Below, in pieces: positions 9,261 through 19,969 of a DNA stretch of 64,000 bases; the stretch's first letter is position 1, and the number at the start of each line of letters is the position of its first letter. This DNA is from Herbaspirillum sp. DW155 (GTDB lineage Bacteria > Pseudomonadota > Gammaproteobacteria > Burkholderiales > Burkholderiaceae_D): positions 310,001 through 374,000 of the forward strand of contig NZ_AP029028.1 of the NCBI RefSeq assembly GCF_037076565.1. The letters are read 5' to 3'. The translations under genes were made by a program, and so were the position numbers. The notes under the pieces were generated by a model, which had not been told where the DNA came from, did not search any database, and saw nothing but the letters and a program-made list of their open reading frames with translations.

Positions 9261-10397
9261 ATGAGCCTGTTTCTCGAGTTCCACCTGATCCAGAACTTCG
9301 CCCCTTCCAATCTCAATCGTGACGATACGGGCGCGCCCAAGGATGCTGTCTTCGGCGGTTATCGCCGTGCCCGTGTGAGTAGCCAGTGTTTCAAGCGGGC
9401 CACTCGCCTGACGATCGAATTCCCGGCGCAGCATCAGGGTATTCGCACCAAGAAGTTGCTGGAGCTTTTGCGTACCCAGTTGCGCGACCAGCATGGCCGC
9501 CAGGCTGATGATGTGGATAGCCGCATCGAGACGGCGCTCTCGGCGGCGGGCCTGAAGCTCAAGGACGATGGCAAGACCGAATATCTGCTCTTCCTCGGGC
9601 AGCAGGAGATCGACGGTTTCGCTGAACTGATTCATGCGCACTGGGATGCCCTGGCCGCTCCCGCCGGCAGCGAGAAGAAGAGCAAGAAGGACGCCAAGGC
9701 GAGTGCGCCAGCCGAACTGGTCAAGCAGGCCAGGCAGATCATGAATGGTGGCAAGGCGCTCGACGTGGCCTTGTTTGGCCGCATGCTGGCCGATATGCCG
9801 GAAGTCAATCAGGATGCGGCCTGCCAGGTGGCACACGCCATCAGCACGCACCGCGTAGAGCGCGAGTTTGATTATTTCACCGCCGTGGATGACAAGGGCG
9901 GTGCCGATGAAGCCGGGGCCGGCATGATCGGACAGGTGGAATTCAATTCGGCCACCTTCTATCGCTATGCCGTGGTCGATCCCGTCAAGTTGGAGAGCAA
10001 CCTGCAAGGAGACCGCGAGTTGACGCTGGCCGGATTGCGAGCGTTAACGCTCGCAATCGCCCGCGCCATCCCGACAGGCAAGCAAAATACCTTTGCGGCC
10101 CACAACCCGCCCAGTTTCATCGGTGTGGTACTACGTCATGCCAGTCCGCTCAATCTGGCCAATGCCTTTGAAAAGCCGGTCTATGCCCGCAATGGCGAAG
10201 CACTGACGGGGCCATCGGTATCGGCCCTGGCGGCCTATGATGGCCAGCTCGCGGCGGTCTATGGCGATGAGCGCGACCAGTGGGCCTACGTCGATCTGTC
10301 CGGCGCATGGCCGCAAGCAAAAGGCGAAGTCAAGCCGACGTTGACGGCCTTGGCCGACTGGGTTGTGGAGCAAGTGCGCCGCGAACTGGAGCAATGA
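9261..10397 (+). CDS. casC: Cascade backbone subunit Cas7e (Cse4/CasC)
   Basis: A 378-residue Cas7 family RAMP protein; six copies form the Cascade backbone along the crRNA spacer. The N-terminal LIQNFAPSNLNRDDTGAPKD and the following YRRARVSSQCFKRA are hallmarks of the type I-E subfamily. A Lys/Ala-rich stretch near residues 135-150 (SEKKSKKDAKASAP) is low in complexity and likely a surface loop. The start ATG at 9261 follows a short untranslated gap with a GAGAGA ribosome site. It ends 1 bp before the casD start codon. Confidence 0.95.
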   Translation: MSLFLEFHLIQNFAPSNLNRDDTGAPKDAVFGGYRRARVSSQCFKRATRLTIEFPAQHQGIRTKKLLELLRTQLRDQHGRQADDVDSRIETALSAAGLKLKDDGKTEYLLFLGQQEIDGFAELIHAHWDALAAPAGSEKKSKKDAKASAPAELVKQARQIMNGGKALDVALFGRMLADMPEVNQDAACQVAHAISTHRVEREFDYFTAVDDKGGADEAGAGMIGQVEFNSATFYRYAVVDPVKLESNLQGDRELTLAGLRALTLAIARAIPTGKQNTFAAHNPPSFIGVVLRHASPLNLANAFEKPVYARNGEALTGPSVSALAAYDGQLAAVYGDERDQWAYVDLSGAWPQAKGEVKPTLTALADWVVEQVRRELEQ

Positions 10398-10398
10398 C

Positions 10399-11058
10399 AT
10401 GGCGACCTTGTTGCTGCGACTGGCCGGTCCCATGCAGGCGTGGGGAACGACCAGCCGCTTTGACGAACGTGATAGCGGCATGGAGCCCTCCAAGTCGGGC
10501 GTCATCGGATTGATCTGCGCGGCCCTGGGACGTGACCGTGGTCTGCCGGTCGATGATCTGGCAGCCTTGCGCATGGCCGTCAGAGTGGACCGGGAAGGCC
10601 TGTTGATGCGTGACTACCAGACCGCGACCGGTGTGCTGTTGGCAACTGGCAAGCTGCGTCCCGATCGCACCGTGGTCAGTCCGCGCTTTTATTTGTCCGA
10701 CGCGGTTTTCCTGGTCGGCTTGGAGGGGGATGCTTCCCTGTTGGACACCATCCATCGCGCCTTGCAAAGACCGGTCTGGCCGTTGTCACTGGGCCGCAAA
10801 GCCATGCCGCCTTCGCTGCCGGTATGGTTGCCTGAAGGCGTGCAGCAGGGCGATCTGCTGACGGTATTGGGTTCCTGGCCGCGCCTGGCCACCGTGCAGG
10901 GCGAGCAGGCCGGTCAGCCCTTGCGGTTGATGCTGGAGCATCCCTCGGAAGGTGCGGTCAGGCTCGACCAGCCAGTGGGACCGTTTGCCCAACGTCGCTT
11001 TGGTCCGCGCTTTGTCAAACCGGAGGTAATTCATGTATCTGACCAGACTCAGGCTTGA
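10399..11058 (+). CDS. casD: Cascade subunit Cas5e (CasD)
   Basis: A 219-residue Cas5 protein that caps the 5' handle of the crRNA in Cascade. The N-terminal LLLRLAGPMQAWGTTSRFDE and then PSKSGVIGLICAALG are the typical type I-E Cas5 pattern. The start ATG at 10399 lies 1 bp after the casC stop. The coding end overlaps casE by 26 bp, a long overlap that is common in this operon type and supports coupled translation. Confidence 0.94.
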   Translation: MATLLLRLAGPMQAWGTTSRFDERDSGMEPSKSGVIGLICAALGRDRGLPVDDLAALRMAVRVDREGLLMRDYQTATGVLLATGKLRPDRTVVSPRFYLSDAVFLVGLEGDASLLDTIHRALQRPVWPLSLGRKAMPPSLPVWLPEGVQQGDLLTVLGSWPRLATVQGEQAGQPLRLMLEHPSEGAVRLDQPVGPFAQRRFGPRFVKPEVIHVSDQTQA

Positions 11059-11639
11059 TGGCCGCACTGCGCATGGCCGCCGGGACCTGGCCAGTGCTTA
11101 CGAAATGCATCGCACGCTGACGCGGGCTTTTGTCGAAGGCGATGATGCCCGTCCTGCACGTTTCCTATGGCGGCTTGACAGCGTGGATGTGATGCGGGGC
11201 GAGGCGGTCCTACTGGTGCAGTCGGACCAGCCAGGGCGTTGGGACAGTTTGCCTGCCGGGTACGTCCTCGAGCATCTCGCCAAGCCACTGGATTTGTCTG
11301 CGTTGCTGCAAGAGCAGCGGCATTACCGGTTTCGCCTCTTGGCCAATCCGACCGTCTCCCGGGAAGGCAAGCGCTATGGCTTGAACAAGGAAGAGGAGCA
11401 GATAGCCTGGCTCAACAGACAGATGAATAAAGCCGGTTGCGCCCTGCGTGACGTCCTGCGCACCCGTAGCGAACGTTGGGTGCTCAGGAAAAAAGGCCAT
11501 CTCATCACGGTGCAGGCCGTGGGCTTTGAAGGCATCTTGCAGCTTGAGCAGCCGGCCTCATTGCAATCGGTGATGGTCCAGGGGATCGGTCATGCGAAGT
11601 CCTTGGGCCTGGGTCTTCTCTCACTGGCTCCTGTACGTC

Positions 11640-11647
<8 letters not shown>
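11033..11647 (+). CDS. casE: CRISPR RNA endonuclease Cas6e (CasE)
   Basis: A 204-residue RNase that cuts the pre-crRNA at the base of the repeat hairpin and stays bound to the 3' handle. His26 (in SAYEMHRTL) sits exactly where the family has its catalytic His. The C-terminal glycine-rich run GIGHAKSLGLGLLSLAP is the RNA-binding loop typical of Cas6. The repeats of the array have a strong CCCCGC/GCGGGG hairpin, as this enzyme requires. It overlaps casD at the front and cas1 at the end. Confidence 0.95.
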
Positions 11648-12831
<1,184 letters not shown>

Positions 12832-12956
12832 GCATGTAGTTGCTCCCCGTTTTTTAACAATCTAAACGATGTATTGTTGGGCCAGCTTTCCTTGGAAAAG
12901 TTGGTGAGTTTTTGGGTGTTGAAAAAACTGATTAAAAACAATGACTTGTTTTTAGT
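12832..12956 (+). promoter_or_regulatory. CRISPR leader
   Basis: These 125 bp between the cas2 stop and the first repeat are much richer in A+T than the surroundings, with poly-T and poly-A runs, as leaders are. It should hold the pre-crRNA promoter and the site of spacer insertion. On the minus strand AATCAGTTTTTT (about 12921-12933) is an imperfect match to the IHF consensus, 24-36 bp before repeat 1, close to where IHF binds in the E. coli leader. I could not assign a convincing -35/-10 pair. Confidence 0.8.
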
Positions 12957-13750
12957 CTGGTCCCCGCGTATGCGGGGATGAACCGTTGCTATTGCGCTGC
13001 TCAATGAGCTGGAACGGGCTGGTCCCCGCGTATGCGGGGATGAACCGTACGGCTCGGGCGCAATGGTCAACGGCCGCGACTGGTCCCCGCGTATGCGGGG
13101 ATGAACCGCCAGAAATGGCCTCTGCGCTGGCGATGTACGGCTGGTCCCCGCGTATGCGGGGATGAACCGTCGCTCATCGACGGGTGTCGCCATCACTCGA
13201 ACTGGTCCCCGCGTATGCGGGGATGAACCGCCGCCATCGCCGAGCAGGTCAAGACCTACTCACTGGTCCCCGCGTATGCGGGGATGAACCGCCCCAATCA
13301 GCGCCCAGGCGATGAATCGTGCCCTGGTCCCCGCGTATGCGGGGATGAACCGGCGCGGCCTGGTGGCGGCGACGGCATGCCTTGCTGGTCCCCGCGTATG
13401 CGGGGATGAACCGAATCCGAGAAACAAAAATTGGGAATCCATGTGCTGGTCCCCGCGTATGCGGGGATGAACCGTCATTCGGAACACGGGGCTCCCAGAT
13501 CACCGACTGGTCCCCGCGTATGCGGGGATGAACCGGATGGGCTCTAGATTTTCGGGATGGACTCTAGCTGGTCCCCGCGTATGCGGGGATGAACCGGCCG
13601 GTAGCGATGGCCTTGAACAATGCACTCACTGGTCCCCGCGTATGCGGGGATGAACCGTAATTTCAGCGATGGCAACGCTTAACGCACAGCTGGTCCCCGC
13701 GTATGCGGGGATGAACCGTAACATCACCAATATAAGTATGACCCAAACTC

Positions 13751-13962
13751 CTGGTCCCCGCGTATGCGGGGATGAACCGTTCATTGGCGGCCCGCTGCTG
13801 GTAATGGTTGCCTGGTCCCCGCGTATGCGGGGATGAACCGATTCCTGCGAGGTGAGTTCGCAGACGCGAACCCTGGTCCCCGCGTATGCGGGGATGAACC
13901 GCCACCATGCTGCGCACGCGCGCCAACGCATCTCTGGTCCCCGCGTATGCGGGGATGAACCG
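13751..13962 (+). repeat. Duplicated three-spacer block, leader-proximal copy (spacers 14-16)
   Basis: Repeats 14-17 with spacers at 13780-13811, 13841-13872 and 13902-13933. All three spacers recur in the same order and orientation, apparently base for base, at 15492-15645. Confidence 0.95.
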
Positions 13963-15462
13963 CCACTGGTTGGCATCCTCGGCGGTGCGATATGCTGGTC
14001 CCCGCGTATGCGGGGATGAACCGTGATGCTGATGTGGCGTATGACGTGGCGGCCACTGGTCCCCGCGTATGCGGGGATGAACCGGTGTCACCGGGCACAT
14101 TTACAACAAGGACAAACTGGTCCCCGCGTATGCGGGGATGAACCGGCTGCGGACTCGAACCGCACCAGGTTTCCCCGCTGGTCCCCGCGTATGCGGGGAT
14201 GAACCGACCGCAGGCAACATCAATTTCGGGGCCAGCGGCTGGTCCCCGCGTATGCGGGGATGAACCAGGACAAAAAATGTGCCAGCTTCGCTGTTTATTC
14301 CTGGTCCCCGCGTATGCGGGGATGAACCGCAAACGCAGTCACATTCACATCAAACGAATCACTGGTCCCCGCGTATGCGGGGATGAACCGGATTAACAGG
14401 AACAACAAGAACACAATACACACTGGTCCCCGCGTATGCGGGGATGAACCGTTTCCAAAAGGAGATAAGAAATGCGCACAGAACTGGTCCCCGCGTATGC
14501 GGGGATGAACCGCGTCGAGTTTGATCCTACCGTGTTGCATTCGTCTGGTCCCCGCGTATGCGGGGATGAACCGCCATGACGCGCCGCAAATGCGTTTTTG
14601 TCCTTCTGGTCCCCGCGTATGCGGGGATGAACCGCAATTGCCGAAGGGCGACCGGGCTTTAATAACCTGGTCCCCGCGTATGCGGGGATGAACCGGTGGC
14701 CCACATGGAGACACCGCGATAGGTCTTCTGGTCCCCGCGTATGCGGGGATGAACCGAACATGCTGATCAAGTCGCTGGCCACGACCACCCTGGTCCCCGC
14801 GTATGCGGGGATGAACCGTGCTCCAGCACATCCGACCAGTCACTCTCCAGCTGGTCCCCGCGTATGCGGGGATGAACCGTACGAGCCGCACATCTGGGCC
14901 AAGGAATCGGCCTGGTCCCCGCGTATGCGGGGATGAACCGCTTAAATCCAGACTACGACCCGTTTGAGATCACTGGTCCCCGCGTATGCGGGGATGAACC
15001 GGCCTGCTGATTCCGGATGTGGCCATGGGTCTGCTGGTCCCCGCGTATGCGGGGATGAACCGTCGGCTTGGCCGCCGTTCCAGGTGACAGGCGCCTGGTC
15101 CCCGCGTATGCGGGGATGAACCGAAGCCGCGCAGGTCCGGCCCAACGGTCACCGACTGGTCCCCGCGTATGCGGGGATGAACCGCTGGGCGACAAAATTG
15201 CCAACGCCTTCCACGACCTGGTCCCCGCGTATGCGGGGATGAACCGCCACGGCATTGCCAGTTCTGGTCAAAGCCTTTCTGGTCCCCGCGTATGCGGGGA
15301 TGAACCGCTGGTGCGCCTGGAGGCCGAGCGCCGGCAGTACTGGTCCCCGCGTATGCGGGGATGAACCGACCAACTGTGGTACGACAAAATCTGCGCCAAC
15401 CTGGTCCCCGCGTATGCGGGGATGAACCGCGGTTGATTGATCTGATCGGAGACCGCACCGAC

Positions 15463-15674
15463 CTGGTCCCCGCGTATGCGGGGATGAACCGTTCATTGGC
15501 GGCCCGCTGCTGGTAATGGTTGCCTGGTCCCCGCGTATGCGGGGATGAACCGATTCCTGCGAGGTGAGTTCGCAGACGCGAACCCTGGTCCCCGCGTATG
15601 CGGGGATGAACCGCCACCATGCTGCGCACGCGCGCCAACGCATCTCTGGTCCCCGCGTATGCGGGGATGAACCG
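15463..15674 (+). repeat. Duplicated three-spacer block, leader-distal copy (spacers 42-44)
   Basis: Repeats 42-45 with spacers at 15492-15523, 15553-15584 and 15614-15645, identical to spacers 14-16. Recombination between repeats is the simplest explanation. Confidence 0.95.
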
Positions 15675-17776
15675 CAGCGAGTTGAGCATGTCGATGGCCT
15701 GCTGCTCTGGTCCCCGCGTATGCGGGGATGAACCGGTGCCGTACAACTCGACCGGAAGACCGCCCACCTGGTCCCCGCGTATGCGGGGATGAACCGTCGA
15801 ACTGTGGCGCCTTCGCGGAAAAGGGGACCTGGTCCCCGCGTATGCGGGGATGAACCGTATTTGCGCGACAAGGTTGGGAGATTGGAGCACTGGTCCCCGC
15901 GTATGCGGGGATGAACCGGGAGAGACCTGCACAACACCGGCAGACGAAACCTGGTCCCCGCGTATGCGGGGATGAACCGCATTTTGTACGTATAAATTTA
16001 TTTTGTTTTCCCTGGTCCCCGCGTATGCGGGGATGAACCGCAGTCGGATATCAGTCCGGCAAATTGGCAAACCTGGTCCCCGCGTATGCGGGGATGAACC
16101 GTGACGGCGGCCGCCAGGTCTTGAGTCTGCCATCTGGTCCCCGCGTATGCGGGGATGAACCGCCACCGCCAGGCGCAGATTGATGAGGGCAGGCCTGGTC
16201 CCCGCGTATGCGGGGATGAACCGATTTCCCCTTCGCTGTTGAATGAGCGCCCAGTCTGGTCCCCGCGTATGCGGGGATGAACCGTATGACCAGATCGTGC
16301 AGCCGTGGATGTTTGGCTGGTCCCCGCGTATGCGGGGATGAACCGGCAATAGCTCACCGGATCCTCTCGCAAGGGAACTGGTCCCCGCGTATGCGGGGAT
16401 GAACCGGGCGAGCGCGGCGGCCGCACTTCGTTCGAAACCTGGTCCCCGCGTATGCGGGGATGAACCGGTTCCGTACAGCTCAACCGGCAAATCACCCACC
16501 TGGTCCCCGCGTATGCGGGGATGAACCGCGCCAGCGCGAGAAGCGCGAGCGGGAGGCGATCTGGTCCCCGCGTATGCGGGGATGAACCGAGGGAACCAAT
16601 GTTCAAACCGACCGCGAAACGCTGGTCCCCGCGTATGCGGGGATGAACCGCAACTGAGCCAGGGCGGATTTGTCGATGACAACTGGTCCCCGCGTATGCG
16701 GGGATGAACCGGAACACGAAGCCCGCGTGCATGCGCAGAAACACTGGTCCCCGCGTATGCGGGGATGAACCGGCGTCAATAACTCTCGATTGATTAGCTT
16801 TATCCTGGTCCCCGCGTATGCGGGGATGAACCAAGCGTCAAACCGGTGACGCCAGTAATCGGCACCTGGTCCCCGCGTATGCGGGGATGAACCGACGAAG
16901 ACGGGCGACTTACTGCGGCACAGCGGCTGGTCCCCGCGTATGCGGGGATGAACCGGCAGCCAGTCCGATTCCATGCCGCCGGCATCGCTGGTCCCCGCGT
17001 ATGCGGGGATGAACCGATTGCGGGTCGCGCAGGAACAGGCGGTAATCGCTGGTCCCCGCGTATGCGGGGATGAACCGCCGTGAAACGCGCCGTGATTGCT
17101 GGCTCTGTTCTGGTCCCCGCGTATGCGGGGATGAACCGTCATCGCGGACGGCAAGAACAATCTGTATTCCCTGGTCCCCGCGTATGCGGGGATGAACCGT
17201 GAATTCCCCTCAATGGCAGATTGATGCATTTCTGGTCCCCGCGTATGCGGGGATGAACCGCAAACCGTTGCGCCGAACGTTCCGGCGCAAAACTGGTCCC
17301 CGCGTATGCGGGGATGAACCGACGGTGAAGAGCCGGGCGCGAAACGCAACCGCCTGGTCCCCGCGTATGCGGGGATGAACCGACGCCGCTGGCGGTGGCC
17401 GACGTGCGCCGCGCCTGGTCCCCGCGTATGCGGGGATGAACCGCTTGTGCGCTTCTTTCATTTTGGCTTCATACACTGGTCCCCGCGTATGCGGGGATGA
17501 ACCGCAATCGATGTTCAACAACATCTGGAAAGAAGCCTGGTCCCCGCGTATGCGGGGATGAACCGGACAAAAACTACTTGGCGCTGGAGCAGAGGCGCTG
17601 GTCCCCGCGTATGCAGGGATGAACCGTTTATTTGCGGCGTAGCTCTGGTGGTGGTGCCTTGGCCCCCGCGCATGCGAGGGATCCGTCGCGTGCGATCTTG
17701 GGTTTCCAATTATCCAAGCGGAGCCCCGGAATCGCATCCCGGCAAACGTAAGCGGGAGCTAAATAGGCCCTATTTC

Positions 17777-18529
17777 TTACCGTAATTCATCAACCCGTCT
17801 CATTCCCTCCGCCTTGATCTGCTGAATATCCGTCCCCGGCACCACCAGGTCCATGCCGATGGCCTTCATGCGCTGGGCCATGTCCATGGTGCCGGCGAAG
17901 ATGCCCACGTACTTGCCCAGCTTGCGCGCCAGCGCCAGCAGATGGTCGATGGCCTCATTGAGGCGCGCATCATCGTAGGCATCCGGCGCCAGGCCCAGTT
18001 CGATGGCGAGGTCGCTGGGGCCGATGAAGATGCCGTCCAGGTCAGGGGTCTTCAGGATGGCCTCGGCATTGGCATAGCCTTCGCGCGTCTCGATCATGGC
18101 CAGCGTCAGGATGGTGGCATTGGCGTGCGCGAAGTAATCCGCGCCGCCATACAGGAAGCCGCGCGCCGGACCATAGCTGCGCCCGCCGCGCGGCGAATAA
18201 TGGCAGGCCCGCACGAAGCGCTCGGCGTCCGCCGCCGTGTTGATCAACGGGCAGATCACGCCGTAGGCGCCGGCATCGAGCAGCTTGTTGATTTCACCCA
18301 GGCTGTTTTCGGAGCACCGTACCAGCGGCATGGCCGGGGTGCTGGAGATGGCCTGCAGCATGGGCAGCGCCGATTCGATCGAGAAAGGAGCATGCTGCAG
18401 GTCCACCGTTACGGCGTCGTAACCGCTGTGGCCCAGCACTTCGGCCAGCAGCGAGTTGCCCATCGATACCCAGCCCGAGATGGCCAGTTGCTGTTGCGCG
18501 AAGAGGGTGCGCAGCCGGTTTTCCCGCAT
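17777..18529 (-). CDS. HpcH/HpaI-family aldolase
   Basis: A 250-residue class II aldolase of the type that cleaves 2-keto-3-deoxy acids or 4-hydroxy-2-oxoheptanedioate to pyruvate and an aldehyde. Family features: VDLQHAPF near residue 42, the metal-binding Glu in MIETREGYANA, and Asp in IGPSDLAIELG. The length is standard. The ATG at 18529 is preceded by GGGAGA. The exact substrate cannot be told; relatives are annotated both as HpaI and as YfaU/rhamnonate-type enzymes. It lies downstream of the DadA-type gene on the same strand with an 86-bp gap, so it may be a separate or read-through unit. Confidence 0.88.
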   Translation of the reverse strand: MRENRLRTLFAQQQLAISGWVSMGNSLLAEVLGHSGYDAVTVDLQHAPFSIESALPMLQAISSTPAMPLVRCSENSLGEINKLLDAGAYGVICPLINTAADAERFVRACHYSPRGGRSYGPARGFLYGGADYFAHANATILTLAMIETREGYANAEAILKTPDLDGIFIGPSDLAIELGLAPDAYDDARLNEAIDHLLALARKLGKYVGIFAGTMDMAQRMKAIGMDLVVPGTDIQQIKAEGMRRVDELR

Positions 18530-18615
18530 CGTTCGTCTCCCGTGGATCAGGCCAGCGCAGGTGCTGGCGATGCGCCATGTTAAGTCCGAATGCGCGGGCC
18601 TGACATGAAACTTCT

Positions 18616-19881
18616 TCAGGCGCGGTACTGGAAGGGCGCGTCATCGATGGCGCGCTTGCGGCCGGCGATCTGGTCGGCCACCAGCGCCGCGCTGCCGCAG
18701 GCCAGCGTCCAGCCCAGCGCACCCTGGCCGATGTTCAGATGCAGATTCTCCAATGGCGATGCGCCGACGATGGGCACGCCGCTCGGCGTAGCCGGACGGA
18801 ACCCCATCCACGGCGACAGCGTGGCGTCCTCGCCCAGCCTGCAGCCGGGGAAGAGTTCGCGCAGGCCGTTCTTCAGTTCCTCGATGGCGCACGGGGCAAT
18901 GCTGCGGTCCTGCCCCACCAGTTCGATGCGGCCCGCCACACGCAGGCGCTGGCCCAGGCGCGCATAGACGATCTTCCTGGCGATGTCGGTAATGGAGACC
19001 TGCGGCGCGGCCGCGCGGCTGGCTTCATCCTCCAGCGGCACGGTGATGCTATAGCCCTTGAGCGGATAGAGTGGCAGGCGCAAGTCCAGCAGGCGGGCGA
19101 ACGCCACGCTGTCGGCGCCCAGCGCCAGCACGAAACGGTCGGCGGCCAGCCATTCGCCGCCGGCCTGCACCGCATGCAGCGTGCGGTCTTCAAGGCGCAC
19201 CGCAGAGACCTGCCGGCCGCCCAGGAAACGGAAGTTCGGATCGCCCTGCATCGTCTGCACCAGTGCGCGGCAGAACTGCGGGCAATCGCCAGCCTCTTCG
19301 CTGGGCGTGTAGACGCCGCCGACCCAATCGCGTTGCGAATGAGCCAGTGCCGGTTCGATACGAAGGCAGTCGGCCGCGCCCAGCACCTGCTGCTGGCAAC
19401 CATATTGCGACTGGAATTGCACCTGGCGGGCCGCCGCTTCCAGCCCCGGCGCATCGGTGAACATGACCAGCTTGCCGGAGCGCTGATGATCGAAGGACAA
19501 CCGCAGCCCGGCATTCCATTGCGTGAGCTGGTCGCGGCTGTAGAAGGCCAGTTGCAGCAGGTCGATGGTGGTCTGGTTGACGCGGTGGCTGTTGCAGCAG
19601 CGCAGGAAGTCGAGCAGCCAGCGATACTGGGCGACATCGGCGGTGGGCTTGATGGTCAGCGGCGAGTCCTTGCTGAACAGGTAGTAAGCCCACTTGGTCC
19701 AGACCGAAGGATCGGCCAGCGGCGCCACATAGGAATAGCTGAGCTGGGCGCCATTGCCCTGGCTGGTGCCTTCGCCGGGCTGTTGGCGCGCATCGACCAG
19801 GCTGACCTGATGGCCATCCTGCAGGAGACGGTAGGCAGTGGTCACGCCGATCACGCCGGCGCCCATTACGCAGATATGCAT
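18616..19881 (-). CDS. dadA: D-amino acid dehydrogenase (DadA family)
   Basis: A 421-residue FAD-dependent dehydrogenase that deaminates D-amino acids to 2-oxo acids at the membrane. The N-terminal GAGVIGVTTAYRL is the FAD dinucleotide-binding fold, and EGTSQGNGAQLSYSYVAPLA is typical of DadA. The C-terminal IGQGALGWTLACGSAALVAD is the second FAD contact. Length matches the family. No alr/dadX racemase is adjacent, so the physiological D-amino acid is uncertain. A 17-bp palindrome at 19970-19986 lies in its upstream region. Confidence 0.88.
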   Translation of the reverse strand: MHICVMGAGVIGVTTAYRLLQDGHQVSLVDARQQPGEGTSQGNGAQLSYSYVAPLADPSVWTKWAYYLFSKDSPLTIKPTADVAQYRWLLDFLRCCNSHRVNQTTIDLLQLAFYSRDQLTQWNAGLRLSFDHQRSGKLVMFTDAPGLEAAARQVQFQSQYGCQQQVLGAADCLRIEPALAHSQRDWVGGVYTPSEEAGDCPQFCRALVQTMQGDPNFRFLGGRQVSAVRLEDRTLHAVQAGGEWLAADRFVLALGADSVAFARLLDLRLPLYPLKGYSITVPLEDEASRAAAPQVSITDIARKIVYARLGQRLRVAGRIELVGQDRSIAPCAIEELKNGLRELFPGCRLGEDATLSPWMGFRPATPSGVPIVGASPLENLHLNIGQGALGWTLACGSAALVADQIAGRKRAIDDAPFQYRA

Positions 19882-19969
19882 GGTGTTTCGTTGAAGTCAG
19901 TCAAGAACCGCGCGGCGCGCGGCCTGCAGCGGATCAGCGCCAGACTACCGAAGAGCCGCGCAGGTGTCA

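Larger units (their letters stand above)
12957..17685 (+). CRISPR. Type I-E CRISPR array, 78 repeats and 77 spacers
   Basis: The 29-nt repeat begins CTGGTCCCCG, has GCGTATGCGGGG in the middle and ends GATGAACCG; CCCCGC and GCGGGG form the hairpin. The period is 61 bp (32-nt spacers), but five spacers are 33 nt (numbers 1, 22, 30, 37 and 41). The direction is set by the leader and cas2 on the left and by decay on the right: repeat 77 (17598-17626) has one change and repeat 78 (about 17658-17685) is badly degraded. Repeats 22 (14239) and 64 (16805) end in A instead of G. Spacers 14-16 are repeated exactly as spacers 42-44. I counted repeats by hand from their start positions. Confidence 0.98.

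Noticed and set aside
17760-17774. AAATAGGcCCTATTT as a terminator for the array or the aldolase gene
   Set aside because: The arms leave a one-base loop, so no RNA hairpin of this form can fold, and there is no U-run. It might be a DNA site but nothing supports that.
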